Of a stretch of 64,000 nt of DNA, positions 17,048-25,836 are shown piece after piece. The DNA is from Bacteroidia bacterium (GTDB lineage: Bacteria > Bacteroidota > Bacteroidia > B-17B0 > Aurantibacillaceae), in assembly GCA_014378485.1 (NCBI GenBank), contig JACMNO010000002.1:1-64000 (forward strand), read 5' to 3'. The notes beneath the pieces were generated by a model. It was not told the origin of the DNA. It searched no databases and saw nothing but the letters and a program-made list of their open reading frames with translations. A program made the position numbers and the translations under genes. Position 1 is the stretch's first letter. Each line of letters starts with the position of its first letter.

Positions 17048-17527
17048 TTATTCTTTTTCATCAATAAACATATCCTTCATCGGTGATTCTATAGAATAAT
17101 GTCCATTATTTGCCACGACCTCAAATAGCATATTAACAACAAAAGAATCATTTAATATTAAACTAACCTTTAAATGAACTTTACCATTTACTTTAGAAAT
17201 ATCTGTTTTCTTAAAAACACATTCATAACCAGAATAAATAACTGTAACATCCGGGCTTAAGCCAAACTCTTTTAATGATTCAATGGTTTCAAAAAAAGAT
17301 TCGGTGAATGGACGCAAAACAAGTAAGGAATCATTTTTCGTTAAATTAACTTTCCCTTTAAAAATAGCAGAATAATTGAGCAAACTTAAATAATAAACAG
17401 AATCTCGCTTGTTTAAAGCATCTGTATTCTTTTTTAAAAGAGAATCAATATTAGAAAAAACGGGTTGTGAAAAAGAAATGGAAGAAATAATTATAAAAAA
17501 AACAAATATGTAATTACGAAATTTCAT
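17048..17527 (-). CDS. Exported protein of unknown function, SnoaL-like size
   Basis: A 159-residue protein with a signal peptide (RNYIFVFFIIISSISFSQ, cut after the SFSQ). The mature part begins with a helix (NIDSLLKKNTDALNKRDSVYY) and continues with alternating strands, the order of NTF2/SnoaL-like folds; this fold assignment is an inference from secondary-structure pattern. No catalytic motif is visible. Its start overlaps the end of the glycosyltransferase gene by 14 bases on the same strand, so they are co-transcribed, which might suggest a periplasmic role connected with a surface glycan. I do not assign a function. Confidence 0.75.
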   Translation of the reverse strand: MKFRNYIFVFFIIISSISFSQPVFSNIDSLLKKNTDALNKRDSVYYLSLLNYSAIFKGKVNLTKNDSLLVLRPFTESFFETIESLKEFGLSPDVTVIYSGYECVFKKTDISKVNGKVHLKVSLILNDSFVVNMLFEVVANNGHYSIESPMKDMFIDEKE

Positions 17528-18635
17528 TGATGAGTTTTATTAATTTTTGCTTTTCAGTTTTCCAGTTGTTTTCGATCGCCGCGATAACGGTATTACTTTT
17601 ATATTTTAAATACTCATCACCGCATAAAAAACTACTGATCTGTTCAGCAATGTGCTGCGGCTGATGGTTTTCAATAAATGTGCCAATATGATAGGCATTA
17701 ACTAAATTTTCAATTTCAGGGAGTTTCGTTGCCAAAATCGGAATGCCCGCGTGCATGTAGTCAAATACTTTGTTGGGCAGTGAAAAATGGTAATTCATAT
17801 TGGTATCCTTATCGATCGTCACTCCAAGGTTTGAATTTGAAGTGTAATGTCTTAGTTCAGAAGCAGGAATTTTATTAATAAATTTAACTTTATTTTGCAA
17901 AGATAGTTTGATAACGTTTTCTTTTAATTGCTGAATTACATCCCCACTTCCAACAATTAATAAAAAATACGTTTCATCCAGATACTTAAATGCTTCCACC
18001 AACTCTTCGGCTCCACGTTGAACATTTATACCGGCACCCTGCAGGATCACAATTTTTTTTCCTATTGGCAAATCAAGATCTGTTCGTGATTTTAGACTAA
18101 CTATTTTTGTGTAATCAGGAATATTTCTAACAAAAATAAAAGGCATTTTATATTTATTTATAAAATAATCCGCAATACTTTGATTCACAGTAACGCAATA
18201 TTTTAATTTTGGAACAATACGGGATTCCAGTTTTTCCCAGATTCTTTTTTTAACTGAATTAACCTGCAGTTCAGGTACTTCACAAAAAATTTCATGGCTA
18301 TCATAAATTAATGGTATGCCTTTTATTTTGGAGACAAGATAATTGGGCAACAAGGTATCCAGATCGTTTGCCAGCAATGCATCTGCTTTGGTAAAGAGCA
18401 AAACAAAAAATAAACGAAGATTAAAAAATAAATAAAACTGAGGGCCTTGTTCAAAGTACAATTTCATTCGTTTACAATCGTAATCTCTTTTTTCTAATGG
18501 CCGGGACGACTTTTGTTCACGACCAACCAGTAATACTTTGTAATTCAGATCAAACAGCACTGAACAGGTTCGGGCCACCCTCTGATCAGTCACTAAATCA
18601 TTGATGACGGAAACTATGATTTTCTTTTTTTCCAT
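17514..18635 (-). CDS. Glycosyltransferase, GT-B fold (GT4-like)
   Basis: From the Met at 18635 this is a 373-residue GT-B glycosyltransferase. The N-terminal domain opens MEKKKIIVSVINDLVTDQRV, a form common in Bacteroidota surface-polysaccharide enzymes. Further on are LANDLDTLLPNYLVSK, IYDSHEIFCEVPE, and in the C-terminal nucleotide-sugar domain ILQGAGINVQRGAEELVEAF and PNKVFDYMHAGIPILATKLPEIENLV, which matches the GT4 E-x7-E region in shape. An upstream start at 18716 would add 27 Cys-rich hydrophobic residues and is less likely. It probably adds a sugar to an envelope glycan or lipid. No other polysaccharide genes surround it. Confidence 0.88.
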   Translation of the reverse strand: MEKKKIIVSVINDLVTDQRVARTCSVLFDLNYKVLLVGREQKSSRPLEKRDYDCKRMKLYFEQGPQFYLFFNLRLFFVLLFTKADALLANDLDTLLPNYLVSKIKGIPLIYDSHEIFCEVPELQVNSVKKRIWEKLESRIVPKLKYCVTVNQSIADYFINKYKMPFIFVRNIPDYTKIVSLKSRTDLDLPIGKKIVILQGAGINVQRGAEELVEAFKYLDETYFLLIVGSGDVIQQLKENVIKLSLQNKVKFINKIPASELRHYTSNSNLGVTIDKDTNMNYHFSLPNKVFDYMHAGIPILATKLPEIENLVNAYHIGTFIENHQPQHIAEQISSFLCGDEYLKYKSNTVIAAIENNWKTEKQKLIKLINEIS

Positions 18636-18804
18636 TATTTTAAATTGCATGAAAAAAAGAATACCGTAAAAAATACAAAAGCAACAGATAAGTTTTTCAC
18701 ACATTAAATATATCATTTTTCGTAATAACCCAGCTCAAATAATACGGTTTTAGACTGTGTGTAATGTGTGAGTAAATCACTCAAACAAACCTTGAATAGT
18801 TTTT

Positions 18805-18812
18805 TATATTTG
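18805..18812 (+). promoter_or_regulatory. Bacteroidota -7 box for purC
   Basis: TATATTTG, a perfect TAnnTTTG, ends 18 bases before the purC start codon. No TTTG box is seen at the expected spacing. Confidence 0.5.
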
Positions 18813-18830
18813 CCCTTCAAAATTTAAACT

Positions 18831-19778
18831 ATGTCAGCATTAACTGCCACTCGATTTAATTTCCCAAAACAGAAAAGCTTTTACAAAGGCAAAGTAAGAG
18901 ACGTTTATAATATTGATAATAAATACCTAGTAATGGTAGCCAGCGACAGGATCAGTGCGTTTGACGTGGTTTTGCCAAAAGGCATTCCCTATAAAGGGCA
19001 GGTGTTAAACCAAATTGCTGCCAAATTTTTGAATGAAACAAAAGATATTGTGCCAAACTGGGTATTGGAAGTTCCTGACCCTGTGGTAACTATTGGCCGT
19101 GTGTGCCAGCCTTTTAAAGTAGAAATGGTGATTCGCGGTTATTTAGCAGGACATGCAGCAAGAACATATGCCGAAGGATTAAGAATATTGTGCGGTGTTA
19201 GTTTACCGGAAGGTTTAAAAGAAAGCGATAAATTACCTGAACCAATTATCACTCCAACTACCAAAGCTTCTGAAGGGCATGATGAGGATATCAGCCGCGA
19301 TGAAATTTTAAAACAAGGCATAGTTGAAGAAAAATACTATGTTCAACTGGAAGATTACACGCGTAAATTATACGCCAGAGGACAAGAGATCGCCAATAAA
19401 ATGGGACTTATTTTAGTAGATACCAAATATGAGTTTGGTTTGTGTGATGGTAAAGTTTTCTTAATGGATGAAATTCATACGCCTGATTCATCTCGCTATT
19501 TTTATCTGGATGGCTACAATGAGAGACAAAAAAAAGGTGAAGAGCAAAAACAATTGAGTAAAGAATTTGTCCGCCGTTGGTTAATTGAAAATGGTTTTCA
19601 GGGTAAGGAAGGGCAAAAAGTTCCGGAAATGAACGAGGCTTGGGTAAAGGAAATTTCTGATCGCTACATTGAGCTTTATGAAAAAGTAACCGGCGATAAA
19701 TTTATTAAATATCCCACAGATAATTTAACAGAAAGAGTTGAAAAGAATATTTTAGAAGCATTGCAGAAGCTGGGCTAA
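18831..19778 (+). CDS. purC: SAICAR synthase (phosphoribosylaminoimidazole-succinocarboxamide synthase)
   Basis: PurC joins aspartate to CAIR with ATP to form SAICAR in purine synthesis. The 315-residue length fits the longer form found in Bacteroidota and eukaryotes. Motifs seen are [11 protein letters not shown] (18-28), [14 protein letters not shown] (36-49), [15 protein letters not shown] (98-112), [14 protein letters not shown] (141-154) and [29 protein letters not shown] in two adjoining pieces (about 200-228). It is transcribed alone with a -7 box just upstream, and no other pur gene is adjacent. Identification is secure. Confidence 0.97.
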   Translation: MSALTATRFNFPKQKSFYKGKVRDVYNIDNKYLVMVASDRISAFDVVLPKGIPYKGQVLNQIAAKFLNETKDIVPNWVLEVPDPVVTIGRVCQPFKVEMVIRGYLAGHAARTYAEGLRILCGVSLPEGLKESDKLPEPIITPTTKASEGHDEDISRDEILKQGIVEEKYYVQLEDYTRKLYARGQEIANKMGLILVDTKYEFGLCDGKVFLMDEIHTPDSSRYFYLDGYNERQKKGEEQKQLSKEFVRRWLIENGFQGKEGQKVPEMNEAWVKEISDRYIELYEKVTGDKFIKYPTDNLTERVEKNILEALQKLG

Positions 19779-19814
19779 TTGTATTATTACCTAATAGGCA
19801 GATCGTTTTAATAA

Positions 19815-19946
19815 ACAATTGTAACTGATAAAGTAAACAAAGAACTCGAAGCTAAACTTCAAGTTATTAAATGTTCTGTTTTTATTTCATATTTAAAATC
19901 GTTCATTCAGATAGAATCTAAATACCTATTTGGTAAAATGCCATAA
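19815..19946 (+). other. Possible small ORF or gene remnant between purC and cystathionine beta-synthase
   Basis: A 43-codon open frame without an ATG in a sensible place encodes a peptide whose middle (DKVNKELEAKLQVIKCSV) has normal-looking codon use and an amphipathic helical pattern. It lies in a 271-base gap and is followed 37 bases later by a convincing plus-strand terminator. It could be a decayed gene end, a small protein with a non-ATG start, or the chance reading of a small RNA. Confidence 0.2.
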
Positions 19947-19982
19947 ATTCATGAGCCAAAGGACTTAGTTTCCAACATTTTT

Positions 19983-20011
19983 AAACAGTGCGTGGGATAT
20001 ATGCACTGTTT
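19983..20011 (+). terminator. Intrinsic terminator upstream of the cystathionine beta-synthase gene
   Basis: AAACAGTGC (19983-19991) and GCACTGTTT (20003-20011) form a perfect 9-base stem with an 11-base loop, followed by a long T-tract. It is 205 bases after purC, so it either ends a long purC 3' untranslated region or terminates a separate short transcript. Confidence 0.8.
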
Positions 20012-20049
20012 TTTTATTTTTACACCTATTATACCTAAACAGCCATAAC

Positions 20050-21429
20050 ATGTATCAAAAGATCAGCAATAACATTCTTGAAACTATTGGAAATACACCT
20101 TTAGTAAAAATTAATAACATTACTAGAGACCTGCCTTGCACTGTATTGGCAAAAATAGAAACCACAAACCCTGGCAATTCCATTAAAGACCGTATGGCTT
20201 TAAAGATGATTGAAGACGCTGAAAAAGACGGCCGTTTAAAACCAGGCGGAACTATTATTGAAGGAACAAGTGGTAATACAGGAATGGGATTAGCCATTGC
20301 AGCGATCATTAAAGGATACAAATGTATTTTCACCACAACTGATAAACAGAGTAAAGAGAAAGTAGATGCGCTTCGTGCTTTTGGTGCCGACGTGATTGTT
20401 TGCCCTACTGATGTTGAACCTGAAGATCCAAAATCATATTACTCAGTATCATCTCGATTAGTGAGAGAAGTTCCTAACTCATGGAAACCAAATCAATATG
20501 ATAATTTGTCGAATACTGCAGCTCACTACGAGCAAACTGGCCCGGAAATTTGGGAACAAACAGAAGGTAAGATCACTCACCTTGTTGTAGGTGTTGGCAC
20601 AGGTGGAACCATTAGCGGAACCGGCAAATATTTAAAAGAAAAAAATCCAAACATTAAAATTTTAGGAATTGATACCTACGGTTCAATTTTTAAAAAATTA
20701 AAAGAAACAGGTATCATTGATAAAAATGAAATTCACCCCTATATCACAGAAGGTATTGGCGAAGATTTTTTACCGGAAAATGTAGATAACAACCTGGTTG
20801 ATCATTTTGAAAAAGTAACGGACAGGGACGCTGCTATTATGACGCGACGTATTCCACGTGAGGAAGGTATCTTTGCAGGAAACAGTGCAGGCTCAGCAAT
20901 GGCTGGTATAATTCAAATGAAGCATATGTTTAAAAAGGGAGATGTAGTAGTTGTTATTTTTCACGATCACGGAACACGCTACCTTGGAAAAATGTTCAAT
21001 GATGACTGGATGAGAGACCGTGGTTTCCTGGAGATTAAAAAACCAAAAGCAATCGACCTTATTTCTTCACATAAAAATCAAAAATTATTGACTGTTGAAT
21101 CTACTGCAACCATCACAGATGCTCTTGGCATTATGAATAAATATGGCATTTCTCAAATTCCTGTCAAAAAAGGCGAAGAGTTTGTCGGTTCAATTAACGA
21201 CACCTATTTATTTTCAAAACTAATTGAAGATAATTCTCTTAAAACAAAACAAGTAGCAGATTTAATGCAGGCACCTTTTCCTTTTGTGAATGATCAAACT
21301 CTGATGGAAGATATTTCAAAACTAATCACAAGGGAAAACAATGCTGTGCTTATGACTGATTTGGCAGGGACAACTCACATCATCACAAAGCATGACCTGA
21401 TTCAGGGAATATCTCAAATGAGTAATTAA
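20050..21429 (+). CDS. Cystathionine beta-synthase with C-terminal CBS domain pair
   Basis: A 459-residue fold-type II PLP enzyme. The N-terminal catalytic domain (about 1-325) starts ILETIGNTPLVKINN, has the PLP Lys46 in SIKDR, the phosphate loop GTSGNTG (72-78) and the glycine-rich VGVGTGGTISGTGKYLKE. A pair of CBS domains (about 340-459, IPVKKGEEFVGSINDTYLF) follows, which plain cysteine synthases lack. The enzyme most likely condenses serine (or O-acetylserine) with homocysteine (or sulfide) in transsulfuration. The CBS pair may bind an adenosyl ligand, but this is inference. There is no haem-binding N-terminal extension. It stands alone. Confidence 0.92.
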   Translation: MYQKISNNILETIGNTPLVKINNITRDLPCTVLAKIETTNPGNSIKDRMALKMIEDAEKDGRLKPGGTIIEGTSGNTGMGLAIAAIIKGYKCIFTTTDKQSKEKVDALRAFGADVIVCPTDVEPEDPKSYYSVSSRLVREVPNSWKPNQYDNLSNTAAHYEQTGPEIWEQTEGKITHLVVGVGTGGTISGTGKYLKEKNPNIKILGIDTYGSIFKKLKETGIIDKNEIHPYITEGIGEDFLPENVDNNLVDHFEKVTDRDAAIMTRRIPREEGIFAGNSAGSAMAGIIQMKHMFKKGDVVVVIFHDHGTRYLGKMFNDDWMRDRGFLEIKKPKAIDLISSHKNQKLLTVESTATITDALGIMNKYGISQIPVKKGEEFVGSINDTYLFSKLIEDNSLKTKQVADLMQAPFPFVNDQTLMEDISKLITRENNAVLMTDLAGTTHIITKHDLIQGISQMSN

Positions 21430-21581
21430 CCATTTATCAGCGACCTATATCTGCTTACAAAAATTAACAGTTTTATGAAATGAATAAATCGTAAATTAGT
21501 TTTATAAAACTCGTCTGGCAAAAATGAATCAGATAAATTAATTTTTTAAAGTTTCATTTTCCAAACAACAAAAACAATACT

Positions 21582-23180
21582 ATGAAAAAAATCACCATCC
21601 TTTCCAGTCTTTTCTTTGCATTAGCAATCAATGCTCAGGATAAACGTCCTGATAACTGGTTTAATCTCGATTCCCAAAAAGATAATGTTAACGGTGTAAG
21701 TACTGAAAGAACCTATGAAGAATTATTAAAAGGCAAAAAATCAACAACGATCATTGTTGGTGTGTTGGATAGCGGCGTAGATTATATGCACGAGGACTTG
21801 AAAGATATCATGTGGACAAATCCTGGTGAAATTGCCGGTAATGGTATTGATGACGATAAGAATGGTTATATCGATGATATTCATGGATGGAATTTCATGG
21901 GAAATAAAGAAGGTAAAAATGTTGAAAAGGATAACCTTGAGATAACTCGCGTTTATAAAGCACTGAAGGCTAAATATGATGGAAAAACAGAAAAGGATTT
22001 ATCCTCTAAAGCTGATAAAAAAGAATTTAAATTTTGGCAGATTGTCAAAGCTGATTATGAGAAAGAACGTGACCAGGCAGAATCTCAGGCTAACCAATAC
22101 AAATTTATAAGAGAAGCAGTTTCCACGGTAGTAGATAAAATAAAAAAAGGAAAAGGAGTTGAAAAAGTAACTCTTGAAGACCTGAAAAAATTTGATGCGA
22201 TAGAGCAAAAAGATAAACAGGGTAAAATGATTGCCGTTACACAAGGCGCCTCCGGAATGGAAGTTGAAGACCTTTTAAAAGAACTGGATGAAGCAATAGC
22301 TTCAATGGATGGTACACGTTTGGATGTGAATGCAGATACCCGTTCGATTGTTGGCGATAATTACGGTGACATGACCGAAAAATATTATGGAAACGGAGAC
22401 TGTAAAGGTCCTGCTGCTTTTCACGGAACCCATGTGGCTGGTATTATTGCGGCTACCCGTAAAAATGGTGTTGGAATTGATGGTGTAGCTGACAATGTAA
22501 AAATAATGAGCGTTCGTTGTGTCCCTGACGGTGATGAGCGTGACAAGGATGTGGCAAACGCCATTCGTTATGCTGTTGATAATGGCGCTGTTATTTTAAA
22601 TATGAGTTTTGGAAAAAAGTATTCACCAGGAAAAAAAGTGGTGGATGAAGCAGTAAAATATGCTGAAAGCAAAGGTGTTTTATTAATACACGCTGCGGGG
22701 AATGCTGCAGATGATATTGATGAAGTAACTCACTATCCATGTAAAAAATTAGAGAACGGAAAAATCCCCTCCAACTTTATGGATATCGGTGCCCTCAGTT
22801 GGAAGCCAGGGGATGAAATAGCTGCGCCGTTCAGTAATTACGGCAAAGAAACCGTTGATTTATTTGCACCTGGGGTTGATATACATTCAACTGTTCCTGA
22901 CCTGAATAAGTACAAAGATGCAAGCGGAACCAGTATGGCTGCCCCTGTGGTAGCAGGTGTTGCGGCTGTTTTAAAATCCTATTATCCTGAATTAACACCT
23001 AAACAAATTATCAAAATTTTAAAGAAATCTTCAGTTAAAACCTATAAGGACAAAAAAGTTATTAAACCCGGTAGCAAGGATGAAATGATCGAATTCAGTG
23101 AATTATCAAAAACCGGTGGAATTGTAAATTTATATGAAGCTGTGAAAATGGCTCAAACAATGGTAAAGGTAAAAGGATAA
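21582..23180 (+). CDS. Secreted subtilisin-like serine protease (S8)
   Basis: A 532-residue subtilase with signal peptide MKKITILSSLFFALAINAQ. The catalytic triad is Asp63 (VGVLDSGVDY), His281 (FHGTHVAG) and Ser451 (GTSMAAPVVAG). Asp and His are 218 residues apart, against 32 in subtilisin. The extra stretch (about 110-250) is Lys/Glu-rich and helical and interrupts the catalytic domain. DDDKNGYIDDIHGWNF before it is the usual lead-in of Bacteroidota subtilases. There is no T9SS sorting domain, so it is probably periplasmic or outer-membrane-associated. It ends at a strong terminator. Confidence 0.95.
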   Translation: MKKITILSSLFFALAINAQDKRPDNWFNLDSQKDNVNGVSTERTYEELLKGKKSTTIIVGVLDSGVDYMHEDLKDIMWTNPGEIAGNGIDDDKNGYIDDIHGWNFMGNKEGKNVEKDNLEITRVYKALKAKYDGKTEKDLSSKADKKEFKFWQIVKADYEKERDQAESQANQYKFIREAVSTVVDKIKKGKGVEKVTLEDLKKFDAIEQKDKQGKMIAVTQGASGMEVEDLLKELDEAIASMDGTRLDVNADTRSIVGDNYGDMTEKYYGNGDCKGPAAFHGTHVAGIIAATRKNGVGIDGVADNVKIMSVRCVPDGDERDKDVANAIRYAVDNGAVILNMSFGKKYSPGKKVVDEAVKYAESKGVLLIHAAGNAADDIDEVTHYPCKKLENGKIPSNFMDIGALSWKPGDEIAAPFSNYGKETVDLFAPGVDIHSTVPDLNKYKDASGTSMAAPVVAGVAAVLKSYYPELTPKQIIKILKKSSVKTYKDKKVIKPGSKDEMIEFSELSKTGGIVNLYEAVKMAQTMVKVKG

Positions 23181-23200
23181 TTAACCCGTTTAATATTTAA

Positions 23201-23226
23201 AAAAAAGCCCCTATTGGGGCTTTTTT
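23201..23226. terminator. Bidirectional terminator after the subtilase gene
   Basis: AAAAAAGCCCC (23201-23211) and GGGGCTTTTTT (23216-23226) form a perfect 11-base stem with a TATT loop, 20 bases after the subtilase stop codon. Confidence 0.9.
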
Positions 23227-23260
23227 ACGTTTTAAGTTTTTCTATCAGAGCAGGAAATAT

Positions 23261-23268
23261 TATCTTTG
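23261..23268 (+). promoter_or_regulatory. Bacteroidota -7 box for the TPR-OmpA gene
   Basis: TATCTTTG matches TAnnTTTG and lies 23 bases before the ATG at 23292. Its position supports that ATG over an in-frame one inside the terminator at 23214. Confidence 0.6.
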
Positions 23269-23291
23269 GTAGAATTAATTCATTTTATCCT

Positions 23292-25763
23292 ATGAACAAA
23301 TTACTCTCTATCCTTTTCTCCATTTTTCTGCTGTCAAACGGATTTTTTGCTCAAACCGCGAAAAAATTTAAAAAACAAGCAGATACTTATTTGAAAGACA
23401 AAAATTATTTAGGAGCCATTGAAGAATATACTAAAGCAAATGATTTAGAACCAAATAATTATGCCGTGTTATTTAACCGGGGGCTTTGCTTTGAAAACGT
23501 AAGGGAACCACAAAAAGCCATTGATGATTTCGTAGCATGCAATAAATTGGAAGTCAAAGAAAAAGAAGTGTATTTGAAGATCGGTTCTTTATACATGGGT
23601 ATGAGTAATTACGAAAACGCCATCAAAACATTTGATCAGTTACTGGTGATTGATAAAGGAAATATTGAAGCTCTTCAAAAATCTGCCTTATGCCATCTGA
23701 AATTAAAACAATATGAACTAGCCATTACTAAAGCAGACATCGCCATAGAAGAAGAACCACGGGCAGATGGAAAAACCTCTGAAATCTCTCACTATTACAA
23801 AGCAATCGCTAAAGACAGTTTAAAAGATTATGTTTCGGCAATACAGTCTTACAAAAAAGCCATCACTACTTTTAAGAACCAGGCAAGGGCTAAAACTTTT
23901 TACAAACCTTATTACCTTAACCTCGGAACAGTTTTATACAAAACCAAACAGTACAATGAATCTATAGAAAATTATGATATCGCTTTGATTAATGATGAAA
24001 GGGATACAGTTCTTCCAAAAAATTATGTGGCACATTATCTGCGCAGTTTTCCTTATTTAGGAAAAGCGGATTATAAAGCCGCCTTTAATGATCTCAATAA
24101 AGCTGTTTACCTGGAACCGAAAGAGGGTATCCTTTTTTACCAGCGTGGTATCGTGTTGCAGAAAACTTTTCAATACAATAGCGCCTTAAGCGATTTCACT
24201 AAAGCACTTCTTTTAGATGACAAAATTGCTATGGCTCATTTTTTAAAAGCACAGTGTTTATTGGAACTGGGTAATTTCAAAGAAGCCATTATCGAAACTA
24301 AACTATTTTTGAAACTTTCGCCCAATCATAAAGAAGCTGTTGCTTTATTGAAAGACGCGGAAGAAAAACATTATAACGCAAACCGTGAAAGCGATCCGCC
24401 AATCATTAAATGGTACTATCCTTTTGTTGATCAGAATAATTTTATTAATATTTATAATAACCAGGTAAATGCGGTTCTCGAAGGAGAAGTTGGAGACAAA
24501 AGCCTTATTAAATCAATGAGTGTTAATGGCCGCAATCTGCCCTTTAATTCTGAAGAAATAAATCCCCAGTTCAGGTTTAAAATCCCAACTGATAATTTAA
24601 AGAAAATTGACTTAATCGTTACCGACATATATAATAATGTATCCAATAAAACAGTTAAAGTTGGAAAAATCGTTAGCGATACCCGTTTGATTGTGAACAT
24701 GGAAGGATTTATCCTTTTAGACGATGACAATAAAGCGCCCTTAGCTAATAAAAATATTTACATCACCAATCAAAAAGGTGAACAGTTTTTTGCAACCACA
24801 ACCGACGAAAAAGGCCGCTTTCAATTTAAAAACCTGCCGTTTGACAAAGACTATTTAATTGAAGTAGAAGGATCTGAAGAGCTGGCATTACAGAACAAGA
24901 AATTTATAGTTGCAGATAAAGCCGGGAAGTCTGTTTTAAAATCCAATGCAAACGGGAAGAACAAATTTAATTTTGAGATCCTTCAAACTGACTTCATGGC
25001 CCTAAGTTTAATGGAAATAGATGACGTGGCCTTAGCTATTAATTTAGGTGGCAGAGTTTACGCATTAATGCCTGAACAAACTCCTATCAATAATCTAACT
25101 CTTCAGTTAATCAAACCAAATGGAGAAGTGCTAATGAAAAAGACAGATGCCAACGGATATTTTATCTTCCTTAATGTTAATCCGGCTGAGAGCTATTCAT
25201 TTAAGATCGATGAAGCAGAAGCTAAAAACATTAATTCTACAACGATTGTGATTACTAACAGCAGCGGACAGATCATTAAAACCATTCAGAAAAATCAATA
25301 TGGCTTTTTCGAATACAAGTTGCTTGAAACCGAAAAAATACAGATGTCATCTGTTTCTGAACCTGATCCATGGATGAAAATTACAACACTTAGCGCTGAA
25401 AAGAAACAATTGGAAATCATTGAAAACATTTATTATGAATCAGGCAGCGCTACTTTACCAAAAGCAGGTGAAGAGCTTTTAATGAAAGCAGTAGAGGCGT
25501 TAAAATCAAATCCGAAATTAACCCTTGAAATAGAATCACATACAGATGCTGTAGCCAGTGATGATTTTAATTTATTTCTTTCACAAAAACGTGCTGCCAC
25601 TGTTTCGGAATTTATTACTAAAAAAGGAATTGATCCAAAACGATTAATTTCAAAAGGTATGGGTGAAACATTAATCGTTAATCATTGCCTTAATGGTATA
25701 GATTGTTCGGATGGTGAACACAAACAAAACCGCCGAACAGTTTTTAAACTAAATTATAATTAA
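23292..25763 (+). CDS. Envelope protein with TPR repeats and C-terminal OmpA peptidoglycan-binding domain
   Basis: From the ATG at 23292 this is an 823-residue exported protein with signal peptide MNKLLSILFSIFLLSNGFFAQ. About 350 residues of tetratricopeptide repeats follow (for example YLKDKNYLGAIEEYTKANDL and FQYNSALSDFTKALLLDD). Next come beta-rich Ig-like and carboxypeptidase-regulatory-like segments (about 390-700, with GRFQFKNLPFDKDYLIEVEG). Last is an OmpA C-terminal domain (about 715-823, IESHTDAVASDDFNLFLSQKRA ... NRRTVF) that binds peptidoglycan. This order resembles envelope anchors such as T9SS PorE, but I see no beta-propeller between TPR and OmpA, so I do not call it porE. The in-frame Met at 23214 is rejected because it lies within the terminator. 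Confidence 0.9.
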   Translation: MNKLLSILFSIFLLSNGFFAQTAKKFKKQADTYLKDKNYLGAIEEYTKANDLEPNNYAVLFNRGLCFENVREPQKAIDDFVACNKLEVKEKEVYLKIGSLYMGMSNYENAIKTFDQLLVIDKGNIEALQKSALCHLKLKQYELAITKADIAIEEEPRADGKTSEISHYYKAIAKDSLKDYVSAIQSYKKAITTFKNQARAKTFYKPYYLNLGTVLYKTKQYNESIENYDIALINDERDTVLPKNYVAHYLRSFPYLGKADYKAAFNDLNKAVYLEPKEGILFYQRGIVLQKTFQYNSALSDFTKALLLDDKIAMAHFLKAQCLLELGNFKEAIIETKLFLKLSPNHKEAVALLKDAEEKHYNANRESDPPIIKWYYPFVDQNNFINIYNNQVNAVLEGEVGDKSLIKSMSVNGRNLPFNSEEINPQFRFKIPTDNLKKIDLIVTDIYNNVSNKTVKVGKIVSDTRLIVNMEGFILLDDDNKAPLANKNIYITNQKGEQFFATTTDEKGRFQFKNLPFDKDYLIEVEGSEELALQNKKFIVADKAGKSVLKSNANGKNKFNFEILQTDFMALSLMEIDDVALAINLGGRVYALMPEQTPINNLTLQLIKPNGEVLMKKTDANGYFIFLNVNPAESYSFKIDEAEAKNINSTTIVITNSSGQIIKTIQKNQYGFFEYKLLETEKIQMSSVSEPDPWMKITTLSAEKKQLEIIENIYYESGSATLPKAGEELLMKAVEALKSNPKLTLEIESHTDAVASDDFNLFLSQKRAATVSEFITKKGIDPKRLISKGMGETLIVNHCLNGIDCSDGEHKQNRRTVFKLNYN

Positions 25764-25788
25764 ACATAGACGTTTTTTTGTTTAATTA
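25757..25788. repeat. Perfect inverted repeat at the end of the TPR-OmpA gene
   Basis: TAATTAAACA (25757-25766) and TGTTTAATTA (25779-25788) form a 10-base stem that includes the stop codon of the upstream gene and precedes the desaturase promoter. The loop is T-rich rather than followed by a U-tract, so it may be a weak terminator or an operator for the desaturase. Confidence 0.45.
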
Positions 25789-25796
25789 GGATAAAC

Positions 25797-25829
25797 TTTT
25801 TGAGAATCCCGCTTTACATGGTATCTTTG
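25797..25829 (+). promoter_or_regulatory. Complete Bacteroidota promoter for the desaturase gene, nearly leaderless
   Basis: TTTTTG (ending at 25802) is followed after 19 bases by TATCTTTG (25822-25829). The ATG starts at 25837, only 7 bases past the box, so transcription should begin within a few bases of the start codon. Confidence 0.65.
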
Positions 25830-25836
25830 TGCTTGA

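Noticed and set aside
18636..18716. A longer start for the glycosyltransferase giving a hydrophobic N-terminus
   Set aside because: The extra residues are Cys/Phe-rich with no normal signal, and the GT-B domain begins right at the Met at 18635.
23214..23291. An in-frame ATG 78 bases upstream of the TPR-OmpA gene
   Set aside because: It lies within the terminator of the preceding gene and before the promoter box; the Met at 23292 begins a clear signal peptide.
23292..25763. Assignment of the TPR-OmpA protein as PorE of the type IX secretion system
   Set aside because: TPR and OmpA domains fit, but the beta-propeller between them is not visible and no other por genes are near.
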